33,401 bases of DNA, from contig JAHBWO010000037.1 in assembly GCA_019636945.1 (NCBI GenBank), positions 1 to 33,401 of the forward strand, read 5' to 3'. Under the pieces are notes generated by a model that searched no databases, was not told the DNA's origin, and saw only the letters and a program-made list of their open reading frames with translations. This DNA comes from Nitrospira sp. GTDB taxonomy: Bacteria > Nitrospirota > Nitrospiria > Nitrospirales > Nitrospiraceae. A program made the translations under genes and the position numbers. Below are positions 8,537 through 16,684 of this stretch, piece by piece (position 1 is the stretch's first letter; every line of letters begins with the position of its first letter).

Positions 8537-9175
8537 ATGCACTTCTGCGCCATTCTTCTCCTGCTCGCATTTGCCACACCAGGGTGGGGAAAGGAACCCG
8601 AAGCCTTTCCCGATCTGAATCCCAATAACCTGCATGAACTCAAAGAAGCGACACGTGTTCTGGAAGAAGAGCTCAAACTCGCGGCCCGTCCGCAGACCTA
8701 TCTTCTCATTGATTTGAGGGCAAGTACGATTCTCATTAAAGGTCGCGGAATCGACCTTCACCAAATCCCCATCGTGACATGGTCGGCAGGACCGCAAGAG
8801 GCCCTAAAAGGGGTCCATCGCTTGATAGCACGGCCACCAGTCATGAGGAGAAAGATTGAACCGGGTGCAGCTGTCGAGCAGGAACCGATTTCTGTCGCGG
8901 ACATGCCGACCGACTACGTCCTGACATTTACGCCGTCTCTGAGCCTGACTGTGGTTCCATCTGTGGCTAACGATGGTCTTCTCCGGAGTGCTGTCCTGCT
9001 CGGGAAAGTCGGATGGCACGGTATGAAGGGTTGGGTGGCTCAGCTTTTCAGAGACCAACCTGCAGGGCCTTCATCCTATCTGCGGCTGACCCTCACAGCC
9101 GACCATGCTCAATCGTTGGCATGGTCTCTCGTCGATGGAATGGCGGTTGTCATTCGCCGTTCTTCAGATAAATAG
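8537..9175 (+). CDS. Exported protein resembling a YkuD protein that has lost its catalytic motif
   Basis: A 212-residue protein with a Sec-type signal peptide (MHFCAILLLLAFATPGWG, cleavage likely near residue 18). Residues around 52-82 (TYLLIDLRASTILIKGRG...IPIVTWSAG) line up by eye with the start of the YkuD domain of the preceding gene (YILVDTARNRLYVKRQ...AIASTGSG). The later part keeps VGWHGMKG, but no H-G-C catalytic motif follows. It is therefore probably a non-catalytic paralogue, perhaps a partner or binding subunit; this is inference. It follows the second YkuD gene by 26 bases. An in-frame TTG at 8531 is an alternative start; neither start has a clear ribosome binding site. Confidence 0.7.
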   Translation: MHFCAILLLLAFATPGWGKEPEAFPDLNPNNLHELKEATRVLEEELKLAARPQTYLLIDLRASTILIKGRGIDLHQIPIVTWSAGPQEALKGVHRLIARPPVMRRKIEPGAAVEQEPISVADMPTDYVLTFTPSLSLTVVPSVANDGLLRSAVLLGKVGWHGMKGWVAQLFRDQPAGPSSYLRLTLTADHAQSLAWSLVDGMAVVIRRSSDK

Positions 9176-9198
9176 GAATACATAGCATGTCGGTCAGG

Positions 9199-9227
9199 TT
9201 GTCTTTTTATTGATGATTCCATAAGAT
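9199..9227 (+). promoter_or_regulatory. Candidate sigma-70 promoter of the pgi-pgl-glk-rpiA operon
   Basis: TTGTCT (9199-9204), a 17-base spacer and TAAGAT (9222-9227) give four of six matches in each box with ideal spacing. The predicted start near 9234 gives a leader of about 47 bases to the pgi ATG at 9281, which has a full AGGAGG ribosome binding site. Confidence 0.4.
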
Positions 9228-9280
9228 ACAAAAACGAATCGCCCCGATCTCAGCAACATCCTGTTGAACTTAGGAGGTCG

Positions 9281-10978
9281 ATGTCTATGCGCCCCAGCGA
9301 CAAGCTGCCGCCGTTGTTCCGCGCAACCGTCCAGCCGGTCCTTGAAGCACTGAACCGTGATCAGGTGATCGAACGAATCTGGTCGAAAGACCATCGGCTC
9401 TGGAAACCGGATCCCAAGGAAATTACTGATCGGTTGGGGTGGTTGACGGTCCAGGACCAGATGCGTCAACAGCTCGAGCTCCTACAGCGCTGTGTGGCGG
9501 ATGCAAAACAACACAGTATAAAGGATGTCGTGCTACTGGGGATGGGTGGGAGTAGCCTAGGACCCGAGGTTTTTCGTACGGTGTTCGGACCTCAGAAAGG
9601 AGCCCCACGACAATGGGTGCTTGATTCGACGATTCCGGGGTGGATACGCCAAGTCACCAAGGCTATCTCTCCGGCACGGACGCTCTTTCTAGTCGCAAGT
9701 AAATCCGGCGGAACCATCGAAGTTATGTCGCTCTTCGCACACTTTTGGAAACTGGTGACGAAGGCGAAGGGGAATCAGGGAGGGAGCCAGTTTGTTGCGA
9801 TTACTGACCCAGGCACGGGTTTGGAAAAGATGGCGAAAGACTACGGGTTTGGTGAGATTTTCTCCAACCCCGGCGATATCGGTGGACGCTATTCCGTTCT
9901 GTCCCTCTTTGGGTTGGTTCCGGCGGCCCTCCTTGGGGTGAATATCCCCAAACTCCTGGACCGGGCTGCCGGTATGGCTGAACGATGCCGGTTGTCGACA
10001 GACATGCAGGCGAATCCCGGCGCGTATCTGGGTGCCGCGATGGGCAGCCTTGCGAAGACTGGCCGTGATAAGGTGACGGTCATTGCGTCACCGTCTCTGA
10101 CCACTTTCGGTCTCTGGGTTGAACAGCTCCTCGCAGAAAGTACAGGCAAGGAAGGGACGGGCCTCATTCCCATCGCACAGGAACCGGTTCTGAAACCGAA
10201 TGTCTATGGAGCCGATCGATTCTTTGTGTACCTCAAGTTGAGCAGAGAGAAGAACGCAGCGCTCGATCAAGCCGTACAGGCACTGGTGAAGGCTGATCAG
10301 CCGGTTCTGCAATTTAATCTTCGCGATTGTTATGATCTGGGCGCTGAGTTTTTCCGATGGGAGTTTGCCACGGCGGTGGCGGGCCATGTCCTGGGTATTC
10401 ACCCGTTCGACCAGCCGAATGTCCAGGAAAGCAAAGACAACACGAATCGAGTGCTTGAGACTTTCCAATCGACAGGGAGGTTGCCGGCTCAACCCAACCA
10501 TCAGCCGAAGGAAGTGGCGAAGGCGTTGTCGGGGCTTCTTCAACCAGGAACATACCTGTCGATGCTTGGATACACCACTCCAACCCGTCCTCTCGAAGCA
10601 GCTGTCGGTCGGCTCCGCCGCGCGCTCATGTCTACATACTCCGTGGCCACGACATTTGGCTACGGACCGCGCTATCTCCACTCAACAGGACAACTCCACA
10701 AGGGAGGACCGAATACCGGTGTGTTCCTGGAATTAGTGGATCGCATGGTTCCCGATCTGCCTATTCCTGGGAGACCATTTTCATTTGGAACCTTGGCGAA
10801 TTCCCAGGCGAGCGGAGATCTCGAATCACTCCGTACGCACCATCGGCAGGCCCTACGGGTTCAATTGGGAAGAAACCCCGTGACCGTCGTCAATGCTATC
10901 GCGGCAGCGGTGACGGGGACTCGTCGGTCTCGTCGGCGAACAGGAACGAGGAAACCTTACCGGAAAACGCGTCGTTGA
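9281..10978 (+). CDS. pgi: Glucose-6-phosphate isomerase (Tal-Pgi type, stand-alone)
   Basis: A 565-residue phosphoglucose isomerase that interconverts glucose-6-phosphate and fructose-6-phosphate in the cytoplasm. Visible signatures are GMGGSSLGPEVF (87-98), the phosphate-binding SKSGGTIE (140-147), GGRYSVLS (201-208), the active-site LLAESTGK with Glu286, HPFDQPNVQ with His374, and GQLHKGGPNTG with Lys474. By eye the sequence style is closest to the isomerase half of fused transaldolase/isomerase proteins, but there is no transaldolase domain here. The C-terminus ends in a very basic tail (about 548-565). AGGAGG precedes the ATG. The pgl start lies one base after the stop codon, implying translational coupling. 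Confidence 0.92.
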   Translation: MSMRPSDKLPPLFRATVQPVLEALNRDQVIERIWSKDHRLWKPDPKEITDRLGWLTVQDQMRQQLELLQRCVADAKQHSIKDVVLLGMGGSSLGPEVFRTVFGPQKGAPRQWVLDSTIPGWIRQVTKAISPARTLFLVASKSGGTIEVMSLFAHFWKLVTKAKGNQGGSQFVAITDPGTGLEKMAKDYGFGEIFSNPGDIGGRYSVLSLFGLVPAALLGVNIPKLLDRAAGMAERCRLSTDMQANPGAYLGAAMGSLAKTGRDKVTVIASPSLTTFGLWVEQLLAESTGKEGTGLIPIAQEPVLKPNVYGADRFFVYLKLSREKNAALDQAVQALVKADQPVLQFNLRDCYDLGAEFFRWEFATAVAGHVLGIHPFDQPNVQESKDNTNRVLETFQSTGRLPAQPNHQPKEVAKALSGLLQPGTYLSMLGYTTPTRPLEAAVGRLRRALMSTYSVATTFGYGPRYLHSTGQLHKGGPNTGVFLELVDRMVPDLPIPGRPFSFGTLANSQASGDLESLRTHHRQALRVQLGRNPVTVVNAIAAAVTGTRRSRRRTGTRKPYRKTRR

Positions 10979-10979
10979 T

Positions 10980-11744
10980 ATGGCAGCCATTCCGGACATC
11001 CGCGTTGCGGGCTCCGTTCAGAATTGGGCACACCAGGCTGCTGCGTTCATTGCCTCCGTCAGTGAACGGGCCATTCTGGCCAATGGGCGGTTCATCATGG
11101 CCCTTTCCGGAGGCTCGACCCCGAAGACACTCTATCAAACCCTTGCATCGCCAGAGTGGAAGACCAGGTTTGAGTGGAAGAAGATCCATTTCCTATTCGG
11201 TGATGAACGCTGCGTCCCTCCAGACCATCCGGACAGTAATTTCAACATGGCGCAGGCCTCGCTTTTCCACCCGTTGGCTATTCCGCCAAATCACATATTC
11301 AGGATGAAGGGCGAGGGTGAAGACCCTTCACCTGTCGCCCGGGAGTACGAGCAGACCATCCGCCAGCTAACTGAGACTCAACCGCCTACAATGCCTCGGA
11401 TCGACCTCGTTCTGCTGGGTCTGGGTGACGATGGGCATACAGCCTCGCTCTTTCCTGGGACATCTGCCTTGCAGGAGACAACGAAGATCGTCACTGTCGG
11501 CCAAGCCCCCAGGGGGATCCGATCACGCCTGACGTTGACTCTAGGTGTGTTGAATCAGGCAGCTATGGTACTGTTCCTCGTGACCGGCAAGGGGAAAGCC
11601 GACATGATCCGTCGGGTTCTCGAACCGACATCGGAAGCGGATCGGTCTCTGCCCGCTGCTCAGATCACTCCCGAATCCGGGCAGCTTGTCTGGATGCTGG
11701 ACCAAGCGGCTGCAGCAGGGCTGACAAGGCAACGGCCACAGTAA
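10980..11744 (+). CDS. pgl: 6-phosphogluconolactonase
   Basis: A 254-residue protein of the NagB/DevB-type family. Signatures are the phosphate-binding ALSGGSTPKTLY near residue 42, FLFGDERCVPPDHPDSN, and LVLLGLGDDGHTASLFPG with the family's catalytic histidine. It hydrolyses 6-phosphogluconolactone to 6-phosphogluconate in the oxidative pentose phosphate pathway. Glucose-6-phosphate dehydrogenase and 6-phosphogluconate dehydrogenase are not in this window and would have to be elsewhere. The gene starts immediately after pgi and is followed by glk after 8 bases, so all four sugar-phosphate genes probably form one transcript. Confidence 0.93.
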   Translation: MAAIPDIRVAGSVQNWAHQAAAFIASVSERAILANGRFIMALSGGSTPKTLYQTLASPEWKTRFEWKKIHFLFGDERCVPPDHPDSNFNMAQASLFHPLAIPPNHIFRMKGEGEDPSPVAREYEQTIRQLTETQPPTMPRIDLVLLGLGDDGHTASLFPGTSALQETTKIVTVGQAPRGIRSRLTLTLGVLNQAAMVLFLVTGKGKADMIRRVLEPTSEADRSLPAAQITPESGQLVWMLDQAAAAGLTRQRPQ

Positions 11745-11752
11745 GGAGACGT

Positions 11753-12814
11753 ATGATTCTCGCGGGAGATATTGGGGGAACAAAGACCAACCTTGCGCTC
11801 TATGAGTGGACGAACGAGCGTGTGGACCCGATTCGCCTGGAGAGTTTTCACAGTGCCGACTATACCTCGCTGGAGGATATCCTGTCGGAATTCCTGAGCC
11901 CACCGGCACCACCAGTGGCAGTGGGCCCGGACCAATCCAATGTCAGCGAGAAAGAGGGGCTACAGACCGCTTCAGAGGTGAAGGTCACAGCCGCGTGCTT
12001 CGGCATTGCGGGACCGGTCATCGACAACCATTGCGAGACGACCAACCTCCCCTGGGTCGTGGATGGACTCACGATCGCAGATCGATTTGCAGTTCCTCGC
12101 GTGCAGTTGCTCAATGATTTGGAAGCCACGGCGTATGGCATTCTGTCACTGCGTCCAGATGAGTTGGAAGTATTGAATGCCGGGAATCCACCTAAAAAAA
12201 GACAGGCGCTTGCCCTGATTGCGGCTGGGACAGGATTGGGCGAGGCCATTCTGTTTTGGGACGGTAAATCATATCGCCCTATGCCGTCAGAAGGAGGACA
12301 TGCGGATTTCGGGCCGAACAATGATCAGGAAATCGAGCTTCTTCGGTATCTGCGGAGCCAATATCTCCATGTCAGCTATGAGCGAATTTTGTCCGGGCCG
12401 GGTCTCCACGCGATTTATGAGTTCTTGCGTGATACGAAGAAGAATGAGCCGACATGGCTCATGGAAAAAATTAAGGCCGGTAATCCAGCGGCGGAAATTG
12501 CCCAAGCCGGTCTCCAAGGCCAAGCGGAAATTGCCACGCAGGCATTGGAACTCTTTGCGTCAATTTATGGAGCAGAATCCGGAAACCTTGCCTTGAAGGC
12601 GCTCTCGCTGGATGGGGTGTATGTGGGGGGTGGGATAGCGCCGAAACTCATTACAAAACTGAAAGACGGGACCTTTATGAAAGGATTCCTGAACAAAGGA
12701 CGTTATAAAAAATTGCTGAGTAAGATGCCGGTCAAAGTGATCATGAATCAGCAAACGGCTCTGCTCGGTGCAGCGTCCGTAGCCGGTGCCCTGTCGCTCA
12801 AGCAAGCATCATGA
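11753..12814 (+). CDS. glk: Glucokinase
   Basis: A 353-residue glucokinase of the Glk/ROK-hexokinase fold. The N-terminus MILAGDIGGTKTNLALYEW holds the ATP-phosphate loop. It is followed by CFGIAGPV, LLNDLEATAYG with the catalytic-type Asp, AAGTGLGEA and the glucose-binding EGGHADFGP. The enzyme phosphorylates glucose with ATP to feed pgi and pgl next door. The start follows AAGGAG at good spacing. A small proline-rich insertion (about 43-60) separates the first two conserved blocks. The stop codon overlaps the rpiA start (ATGA). In an autotrophic nitrite oxidiser this gene suggests turnover of stored glycogen, but that is inference. Confidence 0.9.
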   Translation: MILAGDIGGTKTNLALYEWTNERVDPIRLESFHSADYTSLEDILSEFLSPPAPPVAVGPDQSNVSEKEGLQTASEVKVTAACFGIAGPVIDNHCETTNLPWVVDGLTIADRFAVPRVQLLNDLEATAYGILSLRPDELEVLNAGNPPKKRQALALIAAGTGLGEAILFWDGKSYRPMPSEGGHADFGPNNDQEIELLRYLRSQYLHVSYERILSGPGLHAIYEFLRDTKKNEPTWLMEKIKAGNPAAEIAQAGLQGQAEIATQALELFASIYGAESGNLALKALSLDGVYVGGGIAPKLITKLKDGTFMKGFLNKGRYKKLLSKMPVKVIMNQQTALLGAASVAGALSLKQAS

Positions 12815-13509
12815 TCTCAGACGATCTCGACCAACTCAAAAAAACGGCTGCAACCGAGGCAGCGCAATTCATCCGCAACGGGATGGTGGTTGGACTCGGA
12901 ACCGGCTCCACGGCCAAACATATGATCCGAGCCTTGGGGGAGAAGGTTCGGGCTGGTCTGACCCTGAGAGGGGTTCCGACGTCTCAAGAAACCGCGGCGC
13001 TTGCCAAGCAAGCCGGTATTCCCCTTCTCGAAGCAGACAACCGATGGGAGATTGACGTTGCCATCGACGGGGCCGATCAGGTCGATCCACAGTTCAATCT
13101 CATCAAGGGCGGCGGCGGGGCCCTCTTAAAAGAAAAAATCGTGGCCTCCTCAGCCAAACAATTCATCGTAGTCGTGGACCACACAAAACAAGTCCCGATC
13201 CTGGGTGGGTCTTTTCCCTTGCCAATCGAAGTCATTCCCTTTGGGTGGGGAAGTACCGCAAGAGAGATCGAATCGCTCACCAAGAGCCGAGTTGTCTTGC
13301 GCGAGCGGAACGGAGGTCCATTTCTCACCGAAGCCGGTCACTTCATCGTCGATGTCCATCTCGATCGCATCACTCAGCCGGGAGAACTCGAAACGGCCCT
13401 CAATTTGATCCCTGGCGTCGTCGAAACAGGCCTCTTTGTCGGGCGGACGGATGTGCTGATCATCGGCACTCCCCAAGGTGTTCGCACGGTGCATGCGCCT
13501 AGGAAATAG
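12811..13509 (+). CDS. rpiA: Ribose-5-phosphate isomerase A
   Basis: A 232-residue RpiA with all core motifs: GLGTGSTAKH (about 28-37), the catalytic DGADQVD (about 90-96), KGGGGALLKEKIVA (about 104-117) and DHTKQV. It interconverts ribulose-5-phosphate and ribose-5-phosphate in the cytoplasm. This step serves both the pentose phosphate pathway and nucleotide synthesis. It overlaps the glk stop by 4 bases, so it is probably translationally coupled. It is the last of the four sugar-phosphate genes; the aminopeptidase frame that follows is unrelated in function but close enough to share the transcript. Confidence 0.95.
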   Translation: MISDDLDQLKKTAATEAAQFIRNGMVVGLGTGSTAKHMIRALGEKVRAGLTLRGVPTSQETAALAKQAGIPLLEADNRWEIDVAIDGADQVDPQFNLIKGGGGALLKEKIVASSAKQFIVVVDHTKQVPILGGSFPLPIEVIPFGWGSTAREIESLTKSRVVLRERNGGPFLTEAGHFIVDVHLDRITQPGELETALNLIPGVVETGLFVGRTDVLIIGTPQGVRTVHAPRK

Positions 13510-13651
13510 CCTGTCGCTCAGCCGGCGGCACTTTCTCCTGATTCTCCGTCGATACACGCGCTTCCTTCTGACCATCCCGATAGCGTATACATTTCCTCCA
13601 GCAGCAGTCACCCATGCCACGACAACGACCAGACCAAAAGGTGAAGACGTT

Positions 13652-16237
13652 ATGCCTGACGAGACTCAGATGGTAGACCCGTATCGACTGCCGCGCCATA
13701 TAGTTCCGACTCGGTATGAGCTCCGGCTTGAACCGGATCTCACAACCGCGACGTTTACTGGCCAGGTGACGATCACCCTCACGGTACACCAGACAACACA
13801 AACGATCATCTTGAATGCTGTCGATCTCGTCGTGGATACCGCGCGGCTGGAAGGACAGGATGGGCATCGAATTGAAGCGACCACCGAATTGGACCATTCT
13901 CTCCAACGGGCCACACTCTCATTTGGAAGGCCCATTTCACAAGGTGCTTGGAAGCTCTACCTCTCGTTCCATGGGAAACTGAATGACCAGCTCCGTGGAT
14001 TCTATCGCAGTACCTACAAGGACCAGTCAGGAACAGTGCAGACGTTGGCCGCCACGCAGTTCGAGGCGACCGATGCGCGTAGAGCCTTCCCATGTTGGGA
14101 TGAGCCTGATTTTAAAGCGGTCTTTGCCACAACGTTGGTCATCGATCCACAGCTCACGGCTGTGTCGAATACCACGATCGTGTCCGAGTCGACGGAGAAC
14201 AATAAGAAGGTCGTCCGATTTGCCGATAGCATTCCCATGTCGACCTATCTGGTGGCCTTCATCGTGGGATGGCTTGAGGCGACGAAACCTGCTTATGTTG
14301 GGAAGGCGCCGATTCGACTCTGGACGATTCCTGGCAAGCAGCAGCTCACCCCTTTCGGGCAAGATATCGCGGCAGCGTCGCTCAAGTTTTTTGAAGACTA
14401 CTACGGGATCTCTTACCCCGGAGATAAGCTGGATCTTCTCGCAATCCCGGACTTTGCATCAGGGGCCATGGAAAACCTCGGCGCGATTACGTTTCGGGAA
14501 ACTGCGTTACTTGTGGATCAACGTACGGGAACACATGCCGAGCTTGAACGAGTGGCCGACGTGGTGGCGCATGAAAACGCCCACATGTGGTTCGGCGACC
14601 TTGTCACCATGTCTTGGTGGAACGGGCTGTGGCTCAATGAAGCCTTTGCGACCTTCATGGAAATGCTGGCGGTTGATGACTGGCAACCGGAATGGAAGCG
14701 ATGGGAGAGTTTCAGTGTTGCACGAGCCGCCGCGTTCTCAGTCGACGGGCTGGTGAGTACGAGACCGATCGAGTACCCAGTGCGTGCCCCTAAGGATGCA
14801 GATGCGATGTTTGACATCTTGACGTATGAAAAAGGGGCATCGGTTCTTCGGATGTTGGAGCAGCATATCGGGCCCACCGTATTTCGTGATGGGGTGCGAC
14901 AGTATCTCCGCACCCATGCCTATGGCAATGCGGATACGAAGGATCTGTGGACGTCGCTGGGCGCGGTGGCTCATCAACCGGTTCCTGAGCTGATGGACGG
15001 GTGGATCTTTCAGCCGGGTTTCCCATTAGTGACAGCGGAAGTGCAGGGGAATCAGCTGAGGCTCTCGCAACAACGATTCACCTATCTGTCGCAGGAGTCG
15101 ACCACGAAACAACTCTGGCAGATCCCGATTCAGATTCGTTTCACTATCAGAGAACGTACGGAACATCACAAGCTGCTGTTAACGGAACGGGAAACAAATA
15201 TCGACCTCCCGGATGGCGTCACCTCAATTTTTGTCAACGAAGGAGGACATGGTTTTTATCGTGTCCGCCACCAAGGGGTACTCCTGCAGCAATTCCTTGA
15301 TCAAGGCCTTGAGCGCTTGGCAGCCATTGAACGATTTGCTCTCGTCAGTGACGCCTGGGCCACTACCATTGCCGGGGTGACACCACTGTCGGAGTACCTC
15401 CGGCTCACTACCCATTTCAAAAGTGAACGAGACAGGAATGTCTGGGCGGTGCTACTGGAGTCCTTCTCTTTCCTGAACCGGATCATTTCAACTGAGGATC
15501 GTGCGGCGCTCGAGACATTTGTCTGTACTCGAGTAACGTCAGCAGTCACGGAATTGGGTTGGGATCCCAAGCCGGGAGAATCAGATATCACGAAACAATT
15601 GCGCGGAGACTTGCTCGGCGCTCTCGGGAAGCTCGGCAATGATCGAAACACTCAACAACAGGCTGCGGAACGCTATCGGCAATATCGGACCGATCCGACA
15701 ACCGTAGACGCGAACGTCGTTCCCGCCCTGGTTAGTATCCTTGCGCATACGGGAAACGAAGCACGGTATGAAGAGTTCGCCGAACACTATCGAACGGCCG
15801 CCACTCCACAAGAGGAACGCCGGTATCTGTTCTCATTGGCAGCATTTTGCCTGCCATCCGCAGCTACGCGCACATTGGAGAAGACGATCAACGGAGAGAT
15901 CCGCACCCAAGATGCGCCCTTCATCGTCGGGGCATTGATGTCGAATGTGTACAGCCGTGAACAAGCCTGGGATTTTGTAAAGGCCAATTGGGATCAGATG
16001 GACCGACTTTTTCCGAAACAAGGCCTCAGAAGGATGTGTGGCGGCATCGTCGGTCTGGCAACTCCGGAGCTTGAGGAAGACGTGCGCAGCTTCTTTACCT
16101 CTCGCAAGGTCGACCTGGGTGGAAAAACGCTGGAGCAATACTTGGAGCAACTTCGTGTGGCCGTCTTGTTCCGTGAACGGGATGGTGCCACACTGCGGGC
16201 GTCTCTGCAGCGTCAACAATCAGGAGTCTCATCATGA
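13652..16237 (+). CDS. M1-family zinc aminopeptidase (PepN-like)
   Basis: A protein of 861 residues from the ATG at 13652, with the full M1 architecture. It has an N-terminal beta domain, the exopeptidase motif GAMENLG (271-277), the zinc site HENAHMWFGD (His307, Glu308, His311) with the third ligand Glu330 in NEAFA, the downstream TYEKG tyrosine, and an ERAP1-like C-terminal helical domain. It should remove N-terminal residues from peptides. I chose this start because AGGTGA sits 7 bases upstream. The frame stays open further back: an ATG at 13493 (overlapping rpiA) would add 53 residues including SRRHFLL and a hydrophobic patch, which could be a secretion signal. Location is therefore unresolved. 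Confidence 0.9.
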   Translation: MPDETQMVDPYRLPRHIVPTRYELRLEPDLTTATFTGQVTITLTVHQTTQTIILNAVDLVVDTARLEGQDGHRIEATTELDHSLQRATLSFGRPISQGAWKLYLSFHGKLNDQLRGFYRSTYKDQSGTVQTLAATQFEATDARRAFPCWDEPDFKAVFATTLVIDPQLTAVSNTTIVSESTENNKKVVRFADSIPMSTYLVAFIVGWLEATKPAYVGKAPIRLWTIPGKQQLTPFGQDIAAASLKFFEDYYGISYPGDKLDLLAIPDFASGAMENLGAITFRETALLVDQRTGTHAELERVADVVAHENAHMWFGDLVTMSWWNGLWLNEAFATFMEMLAVDDWQPEWKRWESFSVARAAAFSVDGLVSTRPIEYPVRAPKDADAMFDILTYEKGASVLRMLEQHIGPTVFRDGVRQYLRTHAYGNADTKDLWTSLGAVAHQPVPELMDGWIFQPGFPLVTAEVQGNQLRLSQQRFTYLSQESTTKQLWQIPIQIRFTIRERTEHHKLLLTERETNIDLPDGVTSIFVNEGGHGFYRVRHQGVLLQQFLDQGLERLAAIERFALVSDAWATTIAGVTPLSEYLRLTTHFKSERDRNVWAVLLESFSFLNRIISTEDRAALETFVCTRVTSAVTELGWDPKPGESDITKQLRGDLLGALGKLGNDRNTQQQAAERYRQYRTDPTTVDANVVPALVSILAHTGNEARYEEFAEHYRTAATPQEERRYLFSLAAFCLPSAATRTLEKTINGEIRTQDAPFIVGALMSNVYSREQAWDFVKANWDQMDRLFPKQGLRRMCGGIVGLATPELEEDVRSFFTSRKVDLGGKTLEQYLEQLRVAVLFRERDGATLRASLQRQQSGVSS

Positions 16238-16601
16238 TCAAGCATATCGCGTTTACCATGTATCCCATGGCCGATATGGCGCGAGCCCGACGGTTTTATG
16301 AAGACACGCTCGGTCTTCGGTTGATGCGGCGTGAGGCGAGTGAGTTTGAGTGGGTCGAATACGATCTCGACGGTGGAACCTTCGTCCTCACGGACCTCAA
16401 GCAAGAGGGGCACCCAGCGCCGAAACCGGAGGGAGTATCGCCTTCGAAGTCCAGAATGTCGATCAGATGGTGGAACAATTACGCGCGAAGGGTGTGCACG
16501 TAAAGCTCGAGCCGCTCTCGACCCCAGTGTGTCGCCTCGCAGGCATTCTCGACTCTGAAGGTAATGCAGTTACGCTGCATCAGGTGATGCAAGTCTGGTA
16601 G
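16234..16601 (+). pseudogene. VOC/glyoxalase-like protein gene split by a one-base frameshift
   Basis: The first frame starts at 16234 (ATGA overlap with the aminopeptidase stop, AGGAG upstream). It encodes a typical vicinal-oxygen-chelate N-terminal half: IKHIAFTMYPMADMARARRF, YEDTLGL, EWVEYDLDGGTFVLTD. Around 16431-16433 (a GGG run) the match jumps to the -1 frame, which continues SIAFEVQNVDQMVEQL, then LRAKGVHV and ILDSEGNAVTLHQ to the stop at 16601. Adding one G would restore a 122-residue protein, the usual VOC length. It could be a genuine pseudogene, a sequencing or assembly error in the G run, or, less likely, recoding. The substrate cannot be named. Confidence 0.8.
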
Positions 16602-16684
16602 GGTCTTCGGCGGAGCCGGCATACAGACGAGGAGGTGTCGATTCACGTAGAGCGAATATGTGACCAGTGGTCTGTTACCTGTTA

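Noticed and set aside
10088..10681. Antisense open frame of 197 codons inside pgi
   Set aside because: It lies wholly opposite a well-conserved enzyme gene, has no domain motifs, and matches the pattern of shadow frames in GC-rich coding DNA.
16602..16684. Terminator between the converging VOC gene and the YbbP-like gene
   Set aside because: Only 4-5 base stems such as GACCA-G-TGGTC are present, without T tracts.
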